DNA of 64,000 bases from assembly GCF_010671925.1 (NCBI RefSeq), contig NZ_JAAHIH010000003.1, positions 1,302,001 through 1,366,000 of the forward strand, read 5' to 3'. The notes beneath the pieces are model-generated. The model was not told the origin of the DNA and did no database searches. It was given only the letters and a program-made list of their open reading frames with translations. The translations under genes and the position numbers were made by a program. This DNA comes from Moorena sp. SIOASIH. Its GTDB lineage: Bacteria; Cyanobacteriota; Cyanobacteriia; Cyanobacteriales; Coleofasciculaceae. This document shows, piece by piece, positions 9,240 to 17,971 of this stretch (within the stretch, counting starts at the first letter, position 1; every line of letters begins with the position of its first letter).

Positions 9240-9836
9240 ATGGTACTAGTTCCTTTACGTAAGGCGGTCGAACTTACGGGATTATCAGGGAACACTCTAA
9301 GGAAGTATGCGGACAATGGCACACTCAGATGCGAAAAAACTCCTGGTGGAACAAGACTCTTTGACTCAACAGATCTTCTCCGTTTTGGAAAAGCTCCAAA
9401 GTCTAACAGATCACGCTGTCACACCATCTGTTACTGCCGAGTTAGTAGCACAAGACAGCGAGACGATCTTGCCCGCCAAGTCGCCTACCTCCAATCCCTC
9501 TTCCCAGAGGCGGAAGTCATTAAAGACATCGGGTCAGGACTCAATTACAAAAGGAAAGGTCTTAGAACCATACTGGAACGAATTGTGCGCGGAGATAAGC
9601 TCACGATTGTTGTTGCCTGTAGAGACCGACTTACCCGATTTGGGTTTGAACTCATTGAATACTTGGTCAGTCTCAACGGTGGAAAAATCCTGGTTCTCGA
9701 CCAACCTGAAAGCTGTCCCGAATCCGAACTTATCGCAGATCTTCTTGTCATCATTCACGTCTTCTCCTGCCGAGTCCACGGACTCAGAAAATACGGTAAG
9801 AAAATCAAAGAAGATCAGAGTGTTCCTAAACCCTGA
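9240..9836 (+). CDS. tnpA: IS607-family serine recombinase TnpA
   Basis: This 198-aa protein is the normal length for IS607 TnpA, which excises and inserts the element through a circular intermediate. Residues 1-50 are a MerR-like HTH (PLRKAVELTGLSGNTLRKYA, GTRLFD). The serine recombinase domain follows with the nucleophile in CYCRVSSTRQRDDLARQ (about 67-83) and the conserved VACRDRLTRFGFE. The frame is open to a stop overlapping the start region of tnpB downstream. It looks intact, so it could still act in trans although its tnpB partner is broken. An ORF overlapping it in another frame is a shadow except for its 3' third, which is tnpB. Confidence 0.9.
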   Translation: MVLVPLRKAVELTGLSGNTLRKYADNGTLRCEKTPGGTRLFDSTDLLRFGKAPKSNRSRCHTICYCRVSSTRQRDDLARQVAYLQSLFPEAEVIKDIGSGLNYKRKGLRTILERIVRGDKLTIVVACRDRLTRFGFELIEYLVSLNGGKILVLDQPESCPESELIADLLVIIHVFSCRVHGLRKYGKKIKEDQSVPKP

Positions 9837-10185
9837 ACAGCGTACGCTTGTTCGCAAATGGTTTGGGGTATCCCGTTATGTCTTCAATAAAACCGTCAAA
9901 ATTCTTCAAAACGGCGAAGTTAAAGCTAATTGGAAAGCTATTAAAACTGGCATATTAAACGACCTGCCCGAGTGGTGCAAGTCAGTACCTTATCAAATCA
10001 AATCTATAGCGATAAAGGATGCTTGTACCGCCGTTAGGGAAGCAAAAAAGAAGTATAAAACGACTTCTCAGATTAATCGGGTTAGATTTAGGTCTCGTAA
10101 AAACCCAAAACAGTCCTGTTATATCCCGAAATCGGCAGTATCCTCCAAAGGCGTCTACCACACCAAGTTGGGAGAAATATCCTAT

Positions 10186-11377
10186 AGACCTCTCCAAAAA
10201 ATAAATTTATGGTATAATAATAAAAATATAACTAATTTTTATTAACTTCAAAATGAGCTACACTTGGAATTATATTAAAAAAAATCCTAAACAAACTAAA
10301 CGATTGGTAGGAATAAATCATGAACAACTATCTCAACTGATAGAACAAGCCAAGTTATTACATCATCAACATCAAGAAAAAATTCAAAATCAAAAAGTCA
10401 GGCTAATTAAGCCTGGGGGAGGTGCTTCACAAAAATTATCAATTGAAGACCAAATAGTCTTGACATTAATCTACTTACGACATCACATAAACTTTCAACT
10501 TCTAGGACTACAGTTTCAGGTGAGCGAATCGACAGCAAACTCTACTTTTAACTACTGGCAATCTCTTTTCAGAGAAGCTCTACCAGCTTCTTTACTAGAA
10601 CAAGTAAAAAAGTGCGAAGAAGAGTCGGATATAATTCGGGAAGCTTTGACTGAGTATGAGTTAATAGTAGATAGCGCTGAACAAGTCAGAGAAAGACCAA
10701 AAGATTATAATCAGCAAAAAAATTTCTATTCTGGTAAGAAGAAAAATCATACATTTAAAAACCAATTTATTGTCTTACCAAAAGGGGAAGATATTGTGGA
10801 TGTAGTGGTCGGCAAACCTGGCACCAAAAGTGACATAAATATTTGTCGAGAACGTTTAGCAAAATTTGATGATAAACAGCGACTGAGTGGAGACAAAGCT
10901 TATTTAGAGGTGCGACCCGTGGCGAATTTAATTCGCCAACGGAAAGCGCACCTTCGAGAACCACAAATAAGAACTCCCCACAAAAAACCAAAGAATGGTG
11001 AATTAACTCCACAGCAAAAGAAAGATAATAAGTTATTCTCTTCAAACAGAATATTTGTAGAACACGTAATTAGATTGGTGAAAATTTTTAAAATAGCGGG
11101 AGAAAGGTTTCGCCTAAATTCTAGTAAATATTCTCAGGTAATTTTGACAATATGCGGTTTAGTAAGATTGAGAACAGGAGCCTTAGTATTACAAGTAATA
11201 AAAGCGTCTGAAAGTCCTGAAACAATTGAGGTTGTATCTGCTCATACTTTTGGTTCTAAATTAACATCAATAGCTTCGTAAAGCCTATTATAGCGTTAAT
11301 TTAACGTAAAATTGACTTGGTCAATTTGAGGGCTGAAAAGCAGTTACTGAAAGACTTTCAAGTTTTTGGAGAGGTCT
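10186..11377 (+). mobile_element. IS5-superfamily insertion sequence in IS607 tnpB, 3-bp TSD
   Basis: The element is 1192 bp with perfect 15-bp inverted repeats (AGACCTCTCCAAAAA at 10186-10200; complement at 11363-11377). TAT is duplicated at 10183-10185 and 11378-11380. Removing the element plus one TAT restores the tnpB frame (LGEISY-AESLPDN), which proves the ends. It carries one intact transposase gene. Confidence 0.9.
10253..11281 (+). CDS. IS5-type transposase with DDE_Tnp_4-like domain
   Basis: This 342-aa protein has an N-terminal helical/HTH region (LSIEDQIVLTLIYLRHHINF, GLQFQVSESTANSTF) followed by a DDE catalytic domain. The acidic residues lie in ELIVDSAEQVRERP, KSDINICRE.. with SGDKAYLEV, and FVEHVIRLVKIFKIAGERF; the FYSGKKKNHTFKNQFIV block is typical of the HARBI1-like DDE_4 group. 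It sits alone within the IS and has no stops, so the element may still be mobile. The 3-bp duplication fits the ISL2-like subgroup of IS5; subgroup assignment is tentative. Confidence 0.9.
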   Translation: MSYTWNYIKKNPKQTKRLVGINHEQLSQLIEQAKLLHHQHQEKIQNQKVRLIKPGGGASQKLSIEDQIVLTLIYLRHHINFQLLGLQFQVSESTANSTFNYWQSLFREALPASLLEQVKKCEEESDIIREALTEYELIVDSAEQVRERPKDYNQQKNFYSGKKKNHTFKNQFIVLPKGEDIVDVVVGKPGTKSDINICRERLAKFDDKQRLSGDKAYLEVRPVANLIRQRKAHLREPQIRTPHKKPKNGELTPQQKKDNKLFSSNRIFVEHVIRLVKIFKIAGERFRLNSSKYSQVILTICGLVRLRTGALVLQVIKASESPETIEVVSAHTFGSKLTSIAS

Positions 11378-12020
11378 TATGCAGAGTCCCTCCCAGATAA
11401 CATTGGCGATTGCAGGCTAACCAGTCACAATGGGGACTATTACTTGGTAGTCCCCCATCAAGCAACGAAAGTTAAAACCGACAACCAAGGCCGAGTAGTT
11501 GCTTGCTTACCCTGGAGTCAGAACCTTCCTCACCTTCTTCAGCGAGACTTCCGTCGGAAAAATTGGGCATGGAGACTTTTCTCAAATTCAAAGACTGTGC
11601 CAGCACTTAGATAATCTGCTTGCCAAGATTAGTAAGGCTAAATGTGGGCAAAAACGTCGAATGAGGAAAGCTGCCCGCCGAATGATAATTAGGATACAAA
11701 ACCTAATAAATGAACTGCACCACAAAGCTGCCAGGTTCTTTGTAGACAATTTTGATGTGATATTACTTCCCACTTTTGAGACATCTCAAATGTCAAAGAA
11801 AGGAAATAGGAAGATCAGATCTAAAACTGTTCGCAACATGCTTAATTTTGCTCATTATCGCTTTAAAGAGTTTTTAAAACATAAAGCTAAAGAGACTGGC
11901 AAAACAGTGGTGGATGTTTGTGAAGCATATACTAGCAAAACTGTTAGCTGGACTGGTGAAATGGTGAACATCGGCGGAAGCAGGGTCATTAAGTCTGAAG
12001 TTGATGGTCAACTTATGGAT

Positions 12021-12044
12021 TGACCTTTGGTCACGCTTCGCGAA
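12021..12044. repeat. 24-nt palindromic repeat inserted in tnpB (introduces TGA)
   Basis: GACCTTTGGTC plus ACGCTTCGCGAA forms one unit. Deleting exactly 24 nt joins MD to RDINGARGIF, the conserved RuvC-III motif of TnpB, so the unit length is well defined here. Confidence 0.88.
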
Positions 12045-12080
12045 CGAGACATCAACGGCGCTCGTGGGATATTTCTACGT

Positions 12081-12104
12081 TCGCGCAGCGTGGCCTACGG
12101 CCAT
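12081..12104. repeat. 24-nt palindromic repeat inserted in frame in tnpB
   Basis: TCGCGCAGCGTGGCCTACGG.. adds eight in-frame codons (SRSVAYGH) between IFLR and ALGDTPWLR. It lies only 37 nt from the previous unit, in the opposite orientation. Confidence 0.85.
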
Positions 12105-12736
12105 GCCTTGGGAGATACCCCCTGGCTGCGAGAGCAGCTTGCATTAGTGGGCTAATTTCTGCGTTTTGTAGATTTTGGTAGCTAAAAAGTATCGGAGTAA
12201 ATATTCATTTACTTTTTCAATATTTTCCACAAATGGAGTTAACCAAGTTCATTAACAATCTCAAGACAGTGACCAGTAGAAGGCTCCGTAATGAATTCCA
12301 AGAACAAATCAATAAGCACGTTTAGAAAAGATGTGTTGTGGAATGGATCATATTTCATCGCTTGGCTCTCCCGGCTTTGCGGTGATAAGGCAAGCTTATA
12401 TCACGTAATTCCGCCAGTTCCAGCCACGTTGATTGTCGATTTTGTGCCTTTTGATACGTTTTAAACCATAGATCCGGGAGAGCCCATCGCTTCATGTGGT
12501 GGAGTAACTGCGACTACATGAAGCGATGAAATATTGAATCTCAGGATTCTGGCTCTACCGAACATAGTATGTATAAAACCACGCTTATTGCCAACTGGGT
12601 CTGATTGGACGGTTTTTTTACAAAAAATAATTCTATTAAAAACTAAAACTTCCGCCCAATCAGGATTATACTAATTATTTTCTAAGATTTTTACATAGCA
12701 AGTTCGGTAGACCCAGGATTCTTTGAAAGTGTAATT

Positions 12737-12771
12737 GGCTGTTAAAGGGGTTCAATCCCCCTTTAACAGCC
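12737..12771. repeat. Strong 14-bp hairpin
   Basis: GGCTGTTAAAGGGG pairs perfectly with CCCCTTTAACAGCC around a loop of about 7 nt. No T tail follows on either strand, so it is probably an element end rather than a terminator. Confidence 0.6.
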
Positions 12772-12781
12772 GTGCATTCCT

Positions 12782-12811
12782 CTCACACCAAATCAAAGAT
12801 TATGGTGTGAG
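12782..12811. repeat. Orphan IS200/IS605-type end hairpin
   Basis: CTCACACCA and TGGTGTGAG pair around 12 nt, followed by GCTCCTGC. It resembles the hairpin at 7526-7555 but no tnpB or tnpA adjoins it. Confidence 0.5.
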
Positions 12812-13126
12812 GCTCCTGCTAAGCTAGCTGAAGTTATATGCTCCGAAGTTCGCTTTTTCTTATTCGTTTAAACTTATGGTTCTTCAGTACCTGCTATGCT
12901 AAATTTCAAGTTAAAAAACTCATAAAGCTTACTGTACAAAGGTTCTGAGGCTATTTAACTAACAAAATTTTCCTCATACGGTCTTTTTTCACTGCTCCGA
13001 AGTCCCTGCTCCCTGCTCCCTTTGCCAAACTGTTTATTTAGCATAACAAGTACGGAAGAGCCAAACTTATTCGTTTAAACGTTGATTGTTTGCTTCAGGG
13101 GCATAAGTCCTATGGATGCAAGCTTT

Positions 13127-13996
13127 TTACCTTTTACCTTTTACCTTGAGCAAAGGCCATCCCAAGCGAGTTGGCTGTTCGTATATCCGTTTGAGGGTAT
13201 TGATGTCTCTAGCAGAAATTCTTGGGGGATTGCGAACTTGAGAAAAGTATAGTGCATCAGTTTCTAAAGGAGAATGACCCCAAATACCTAGTGCATGACC
13301 CAGTTCGTGACGGGCAGTGGCAAGGGTGTAGTCAATGGATTGCTCAGGGGAGATAAGTATGGTAAACTTATGTAATAATAGATTATCTACTATTTGCTCT
13401 GGTGCCCTGATGGATTGCCCCAGGTAAAATTCATAGCGAGTAACGGCTGAGCGAGCGCGAGACCAATCAAAGGTTCCGGTCTCACGGTTCAAGGAAACTT
13501 TTAGAGGAGGGCGCGATCGCAAAATCGATATATCTGCTAATTCCTCCTGGTCAACTAGTTCTAGGGGTAAATAAACCCCCCATTCTGCCACCGCCTTTAA
13601 CACCGCATCAACCCATTGTTGGAAGCGCTGGTGGTTAGCATCAACCACAGGCGGTGGTTGGGGCTGTTGCACATAAACCTTGACGGGAAACTGAGACCAG
13701 ATCAGATAACCTAAAGGAGTGCCCTTGATTTCAGCAAAATAATCACCGCTGCCGGTAGGATCTTGCCACTGGTCAAGGGGAGTTGGTAGAGGGTGAGGCT
13801 TAGGAGCTGGTAGGGCAGGTGAGGTGACTGGCATCGAAGCCACGATAGCAGAGGAGGCTTCTGTTAATTGGTTAAACTTTGGGTATAAACCAGCTGCGGT
13901 GCTGGACTGAATCAACATCACTAACAGACAAGTGACACCCCCTAGAAACAGGGCTATCCATAGCTGCTGATCGTTTTTATCCCACCTACTCCCCAA
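13127..13996 (-). CDS. Matrixin-like zinc metalloprotease (metzincin), membrane-anchored
   Basis: This 289-aa protein begins at a TTG (13996), with a charged N-terminus and one hydrophobic segment at about 12-36 (LWIALFLGGVTCLLVMLIQ), a signal anchor or signal peptide. A Pro-rich linker (about 55-85) precedes the catalytic domain. The zinc site is at residues 230-241, HELGHALGIWGH, a complete metzincin HExxHxxGxxxH. It probably cleaves proteins outside the cytoplasmic membrane; the substrate is unknown. It starts 17 bp after secG and is probably the third gene of a gpmI-secG transcript. The TTG is chosen because no ATG precedes the hydrophobic segment. Confidence 0.85.
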   Translation of the reverse strand: MGSRWDKNDQQLWIALFLGGVTCLLVMLIQSSTAAGLYPKFNQLTEASSAIVASMPVTSPALPAPKPHPLPTPLDQWQDPTGSGDYFAEIKGTPLGYLIWSQFPVKVYVQQPQPPPVVDANHQRFQQWVDAVLKAVAEWGVYLPLELVDQEELADISILRSRPPLKVSLNRETGTFDWSRARSAVTRYEFYLGQSIRAPEQIVDNLLLHKFTILISPEQSIDYTLATARHELGHALGIWGHSPLETDALYFSQVRNPPRISARDINTLKRIYEQPTRLGWPLLKVKGKR

Positions 13997-14013
13997 GATT
14001 GAACACTAATTAT

Positions 14014-14244
14014 CTACTGGTTTAACCAACCTGCACTTAAAATCACTGTCAAGCTCATAAAGGTAATCGCCAAGATCCAGGTCACCCGGTTCAGGGCTTT
14101 TTCGGCACTCTTGGTGCTGGTAAACAGCTGAGCTTGACCACCGATACCGCCAAGGCCATCCCCCTTGGGACTATGGAGCAAAACCAAAATAATCAGACCC
14201 AAGCCAGACAAAACCCAAATAATTTGCAGGATTTGATTAACCAT
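14014..14244 (-). CDS. secG: Protein translocase subunit SecG
   Basis: This 76-aa protein is of normal SecG length. It has two hydrophobic segments (about 5-25 and 52-72) separated by the conserved GLGGIGGQAQLF loop. It is the small subunit of the SecYEG channel in plasma and thylakoid membranes. It lies 77 bp downstream of gpmI and 17 bp upstream of the protease gene on the same strand, an arrangement seen in other cyanobacteria for gpmI-secG. No anomalies. Confidence 0.93.
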   Translation of the reverse strand: MVNQILQIIWVLSGLGLIILVLLHSPKGDGLGGIGGQAQLFTSTKSAEKALNRVTWILAITFMSLTVILSAGWLNQ

Positions 14245-14321
14245 TCTTTTGATAATATTACGGCATTGAGAAGTTTTGAACTCTCCCTTGCTTAAAACAA
14301 AGGGGTTTTCTACTTCCTGTG

Positions 14322-15923
14322 TTATAGAGAAACTCGCACGGGTGTCCGATTATTACGGACTTCCAACTCAGCGGGTTGGATCATAGAACGCCCAGTCATT
14401 TCTTTTGGCTGGGGGAGTTGCAAGATTTCCAAGATGGTCGGGGCAATATCTGCCAGACATCCATCACAGCGCAATGCAACTTCTGTACCATGTCCAGGGA
14501 TTTTTAATTTTTCCCCTTCTACTAGGATAAAGGGTACTGGGTTTGTCGTGTGAGCTGTCCAAGGATTACCTGTATCATCGCGCATAGTCTCGGCGTTGCC
14601 GTGGTCAGCAGTAATCAGGGTAGTGCCACCAACTTTAATAATCCTATCAATTAAGCGTCCTATGCAGCGGTCTACGGTTTCCACTGCTTCTATGCATGCT
14701 TCCACATTGCCAGTATGCCCCACCATATCAGTGTTGGCATAGTTAATCACTACCAGGGAGTAAATGCTTTTTTCGATGGCTGCGATCACTTCATCGGTCA
14801 CTTCCTTAGCTGACATGGCTGGTGCTTTATCATAGGTTGCTACCATCGGACTTTGCACCAATTTCCGGTCTTCACCCTCGAAGGGAACTTCTAGACCACC
14901 ATTAAAAAAGTAAGTGACGTGGGCGTATTTTTCTGTTTCCGCAGTTCGGAATTGGCGCAACCCATGCTGGGCAATAACTTCCCCCAGAATATTAGTCAAG
15001 TTCTGAGGTTCAAAGGCCACCAATACCGGAAAATTGGGGTCATACTGGGTAAAGGTGGCAAAGGTTAAGGGTTTGATCTGTTCCCGTTCAAAGCCATCAA
15101 AGTTAGGATCCACCAAGGCTTGGGTAAGCTGTCGGGCTCTGTCTGGACGGAAGTTAAAGAAAATTACTCCATCTCCTGCTGTCACAGCTCCAGGAGTAAG
15201 CCGTGTGGGCAAGATAAACTCGTCAGTAATGTCTGACTCATAAGACTCCTTGAGGAATTGTACTGCTGAGATAGCATTTCCAGGACCATCCTGAGTCATG
15301 ACTTCATAGGCTTTTGAAATCCTTTCCCAGCGTCGGTCTCGATCCATGGCGTAGTAGCGACCACTAATAGTGGCTATGCATCCAATGCCAACTTGATCAA
15401 TATAATCTTGAATTTTTTGAATTGCTTCAATCCCCTCGGTCGGTTTAGTATCACGACCATCGGTAATCGCGTGGATATAGACCTCAGATAGATTTTGGGC
15501 TTTGGCTAGCGCTAGCAATCCCAGGAGGTGATTGAGATGGGAATGCACCCCACCCTCAGAACACAAACCCACGATGTGCATCTTCCCACCCCGACATTTA
15601 ACTTCCCGGCATACTTGCACAAGAGCTTGGTTATCGTTTAAAGTGCCATTTTCCACCGCATCAGAGATGCGCACAAGTTCTTGAGGCACCACACGCCCAG
15701 CACCTATATTCAAGTGCCCCACTTCCGAATTGCCCATTTGACCCTCTGGGAGTCCCACGTCCTTTCCAGAGGTGCGAATTAATGTACTCGGATAGGCAGC
15801 CCAGAGGCTGTCCATTACAGGGGTGTTTGCTAGGGCTATCCCATTGGCATCAGTTACTTCGCGGTAACCCCAACCGTCTAAGATAACTAGCACCACAGGA
15901 GAAACAGGTGCTTGCCTCATCAT
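14322..15923 (-). CDS. gpmI: 2,3-bisphosphoglycerate-independent phosphoglycerate mutase
   Basis: This 533-aa enzyme is of normal length; it interconverts 3- and 2-phosphoglycerate in glycolysis using two Mn ions. The metal-binding N-terminus VLVILDGWGYRE is at residues 11-22 and the phosphoserine nucleophile is Ser66 in GQMGNSEVGHLNIGAGR. TADHGNAE near the C-terminus completes the alkaline-phosphatase-like metal site, and HSHLNHL lies in the transferase domain. The start at 15923 gives MMRQAPVSP; either Met could be used. It leads the probable gpmI-secG-protease transcript. Confidence 0.97.
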   Translation of the reverse strand: MMRQAPVSPVVLVILDGWGYREVTDANGIALANTPVMDSLWAAYPSTLIRTSGKDVGLPEGQMGNSEVGHLNIGAGRVVPQELVRISDAVENGTLNDNQALVQVCREVKCRGGKMHIVGLCSEGGVHSHLNHLLGLLALAKAQNLSEVYIHAITDGRDTKPTEGIEAIQKIQDYIDQVGIGCIATISGRYYAMDRDRRWERISKAYEVMTQDGPGNAISAVQFLKESYESDITDEFILPTRLTPGAVTAGDGVIFFNFRPDRARQLTQALVDPNFDGFEREQIKPLTFATFTQYDPNFPVLVAFEPQNLTNILGEVIAQHGLRQFRTAETEKYAHVTYFFNGGLEVPFEGEDRKLVQSPMVATYDKAPAMSAKEVTDEVIAAIEKSIYSLVVINYANTDMVGHTGNVEACIEAVETVDRCIGRLIDRIIKVGGTTLITADHGNAETMRDDTGNPWTAHTTNPVPFILVEGEKLKIPGHGTEVALRCDGCLADIAPTILEILQLPQPKEMTGRSMIQPAELEVRNNRTPVRVSL

Positions 15924-16380
15924 ATCGCCTTTTATCCTACTCTTAATTGCACCGCGATCATATCATTCAAAATCCGCATATCCATGATAAATTTCGATTT
16001 TTATTAGGTTTCGGCTCCCAGAGTGAGGATAATGCTTAAATCTTCTCCTAGCAAAGGTTTTGACTACCCCAAGCTAATAGGAATTTATACTCGGAAATCA
16101 TGGCCAACCCATCTAAATTCTATAAGCCTTACTCAGACAAAATGGCAAAAAATAAGTAAAATTACTTATTGTATGACTCTCATATACCTTGACTCGGAAA
16201 TTAAGCTTTGTATGCAATTAATTAGGCGTGCCGGTGCATGTTTGGCTCACAGCTACTGACAGCCTACACTTACAAGTAACAGAGGTGTAGGAAGTTTACA
16301 GAAACTCATTTATCTCAACATTCCTATAAAATTGGTATGTATAAGGTAATGCTTATGAAGGTGCGATCGCATTTCCAGAT
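15924..16380. promoter_or_regulatory. Divergent intergenic region gpmI / purN
   Basis: 457 bp separate the divergent starts. A HIP1 octamer (GCGATCGC) lies at about 16367, just before the purN start. A 78-codon ORF at 16023-16259 has no recognisable features and is not called. Promoters for both directions should lie here; no operator is identified. Confidence 0.5.
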
Positions 16381-17037
16381 ATGACTGCCAATCTAACTTC
16401 CCCAGATTCCAGCCCCAGTTTGATTTCCCCTAACATTTCTCGACCACAGACCGTAGACTCCTTACCGACTAGTTCCCCTGTGAAACTGGGAGTGATGGCT
16501 TCCGGAAGTGGCAGTAACTTTGAAGCGATAGCTAGTGCGATCGCAAACGGCCAACTCAATGCCCAAATCAGCGTGCTCATTTACAATAATCCAGGCATTA
16601 AAGCGTTAGCTAGAGCTGAAAAATACGGCATTCCAGCAGTCCTACATAATCACCAGCATAAAAAACGGGAAGATTTCGATCAACAAATTGTCCAAACTTT
16701 ACGACAGTATGAGGTGGAGTGGGTCGTGATGGCTGGTTGGATGCGAGTGGTGACACAGGTACTCCTAGATGCTTTTCCTAACCGGATTCTCAATATCCAT
16801 CCCAGCTTATTACCTAGTTTCAAAGGCGTGCGGGCGGTGGAACAAGCCCTTGAGGCTGGGGTAAAAATTACAGGGTGTACGGTTCATGTGGTAAGTCTAG
16901 ACGTTGACAGTGGTCCAATCCTGTTCCAGGCAGCTGTTCCTGTGCTACCCGATGATACCCCAGAAACCCTCCATGGGCGGATTCAAGTCCAAGAACATCG
17001 GATTTTAGTCGAAGCGATCGCATTAATCAATTGTTAA
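16381..17037 (+). CDS. purN: Phosphoribosylglycinamide formyltransferase
   Basis: This 218-aa enzyme transfers a formyl group from 10-formyl-THF to GAR in purine synthesis. It has an N-terminal extension of about 33 polar residues, then the GARFT core: LGVMASGSGSNFEAI (about 36-50) and the catalytic Asn138 and His140 in LNIHPSLLPSFKG, with VSLDVDSGPIL carrying the catalytic Asp. The extension may mean the true start is further in, but the ATG at 16381 is the first and no strong alternative is seen. It is monocistronic here; heptamer repeats follow it. Confidence 0.95.
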   Translation: MTANLTSPDSSPSLISPNISRPQTVDSLPTSSPVKLGVMASGSGSNFEAIASAIANGQLNAQISVLIYNNPGIKALARAEKYGIPAVLHNHQHKKREDFDQQIVQTLRQYEVEWVVMAGWMRVVTQVLLDAFPNRILNIHPSLLPSFKGVRAVEQALEAGVKITGCTVHVVSLDVDSGPILFQAAVPVLPDDTPETLHGRIQVQEHRILVEAIALINC

Positions 17038-17051
17038 TTGTTATTTAGCAA

Positions 17052-17098
17052 AGGGAGTCGGGAGTCGGGAGTCGGGAGTCGGGAGTCGGGAGTCGGGA
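17052..17098. repeat. Heptamer tandem repeat (GGAGTCG)
   Basis: Six to seven head-to-tail copies of GGAGTCG stand directly after purN. This is a short tandemly repeated sequence of the cyanobacterial STRR type; CTCTGCC/CTTCTGC runs at about 17229-17265 are similar. Confidence 0.9.
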
Positions 17099-17352
17099 AC
17101 AGCGCACAAAAATTATCACAATTCCTACACGGATTATTATTTAATTGTTATTTAATTGTTAATTTTTATTTGATATCATGTCCGGATAATTAGTGATAAA
17201 AAACCATCTCCGATGAAACCTTACTTCTTTACTTCTGCCTTCTGCCCTCTGCCCTCTGCCTTCGATTTGGCTAGATTGTCAGTATTCAACCGGACATGAT
17301 ATGATTTTTAAATTTTCTATTTTGAATTTTAAATTTGATAGTCTTTTCTAGT

Positions 17353-17946
17353 CTATGTTCTATTTTCTAAATTACCCAATTTCCAGAGCAAGCTAGAGAC
17401 AAAGTTGGTGACGATATGAGCTACAATTGGTACGAGTAAATTGTCTGTTGCTACCGCACTATACCCCAGAAGCAAACCAACAAGGGTTGCCCAAACTACA
17501 TAGGGCCATTGTTGGATACCGCTTAGATGCAAAATCCCAAATAGCATACTGGAGGCTATGATACCGATAGCATTCAAGCCTACTGCTGGCAACATGACAC
17601 CCCGAAACAGTAATTCTTCACTCATACCGGGCAACAGTCCTAGCCACATTAAATCTGGTATGATTAGGGGCTTGAGAATTAACTTTAGGTATATTTCTGC
17701 ACTCTGGCGATAAGCTGGCCAAAGACGATACACTAAGCCACTGGCTCCAGTAATTCCCAACCCCATGGCTAGTCCTATAACTAGGGCATTGGGGGTAAAT
17801 TTGATGGGCAGGAGAGTCAGCTTGCCTAGTTGCAGCCATAGCTTGGCAAAGATTAGTAACACTACGGCAGTTATACCCATTGCCACTAGTACTTGGATGC
17901 GGGTTAGGGGTTCAAGTTCGGGATTATCGGGAATTTGTTTTGTCAC
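17353..17946 (-). CDS. CPBP (CAAX/Abi-type) intramembrane metalloprotease
   Basis: This protein is about 198 aa from the GTG at 17946 (VTKQIPDNPELEPLTRIQ). It has several membrane segments (for example VLVAMGITAVVLLIFAKLW and LVIGLAMGLGITGASGLVY) and the CPBP motifs EELLFRG in LPGMSEELLFRGVMLP, FGILHLSG and HIVTNFVSSLLW. It is a membrane glutamic/metallo protease whose substrate cannot be told. The frame stays open upstream to 18099, but that stretch is the right end of a mobile element, so the GTG start, about 26 bp from the element, is preferred. The native promoter has probably been displaced. Confidence 0.85.
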   Translation of the reverse strand: MTKQIPDNPELEPLTRIQVLVAMGITAVVLLIFAKLWLQLGKLTLLPIKFTPNALVIGLAMGLGITGASGLVYRLWPAYRQSAEIYLKLILKPLIIPDLMWLGLLPGMSEELLFRGVMLPAVGLNAIGIIASSMLFGILHLSGIQQWPYVVWATLVGLLLGYSAVATDNLLVPIVAHIVTNFVSSLLWKLGNLENRT

Positions 17947-17971
17947 TAGAAAAAATGTAAGCGACGCAGGG

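Larger units (their letters stand above)
9796..12155 (+). pseudogene. tnpB: IS607-type tnpB, broken by an IS5-type insertion, a frameshift and two palindromes
   Basis: The N-terminal part (KSKKIRVFLNPEQRTLVRKW.., start unclear, GTG at 9820 possible) runs to ..HTKLGEISY at 10185. An IS (10186-11377) interrupts it, and the frame resumes as AESLPDNIGDCRLTSHNGDY. Near 11497 a frameshift occurs, and the RuvC-I motif reads AYPGVRTFL where the family has DPGVRTF, so the first catalytic Asp is lost. The frame continues through LLPTFETSQM and the YTSKT block, then a 24-nt palindrome (12021-12044) puts TGA between MD and RDINGARGIF. A second in-frame 24-nt unit (12081-12104) precedes LGDTPWLREQLALVG and the stop at 12155. 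Confidence 0.88.
12156..13126. other. 970-bp gene-free region rich in inverted repeats
   Basis: No coding gene is supported. A foldback spans 12350-12534: ATATTTCATCGCTT / AAGCGATGAAATAT and the inner pair GGCTCTCCCGG / CCGGGAGAGCC. CTACCGAAC (about 12554) pairs with GTTCGGTAG (about 12704). A strong hairpin (12737-12771) and an orphan IS-end hairpin (12782-12811) follow. It appears to be layered remnants of small elements. Confidence 0.55.

Noticed and set aside
9307..9795. First half of a long ORF overlapping the serine recombinase
   Set aside because: It is another frame of the tnpA gene; only the part after about 9796 is real (tnpB).
12737..12771. tRNA-like T-arm (GGGGTTCAATCCCC)
   Set aside because: The whole stretch is a single 14-bp hairpin; no acceptor, D or anticodon arms can be drawn around it.
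16023..16259. 78-codon ORF between gpmI and purN
   Set aside because: No motif, poor start context, and AT-rich intergenic composition.
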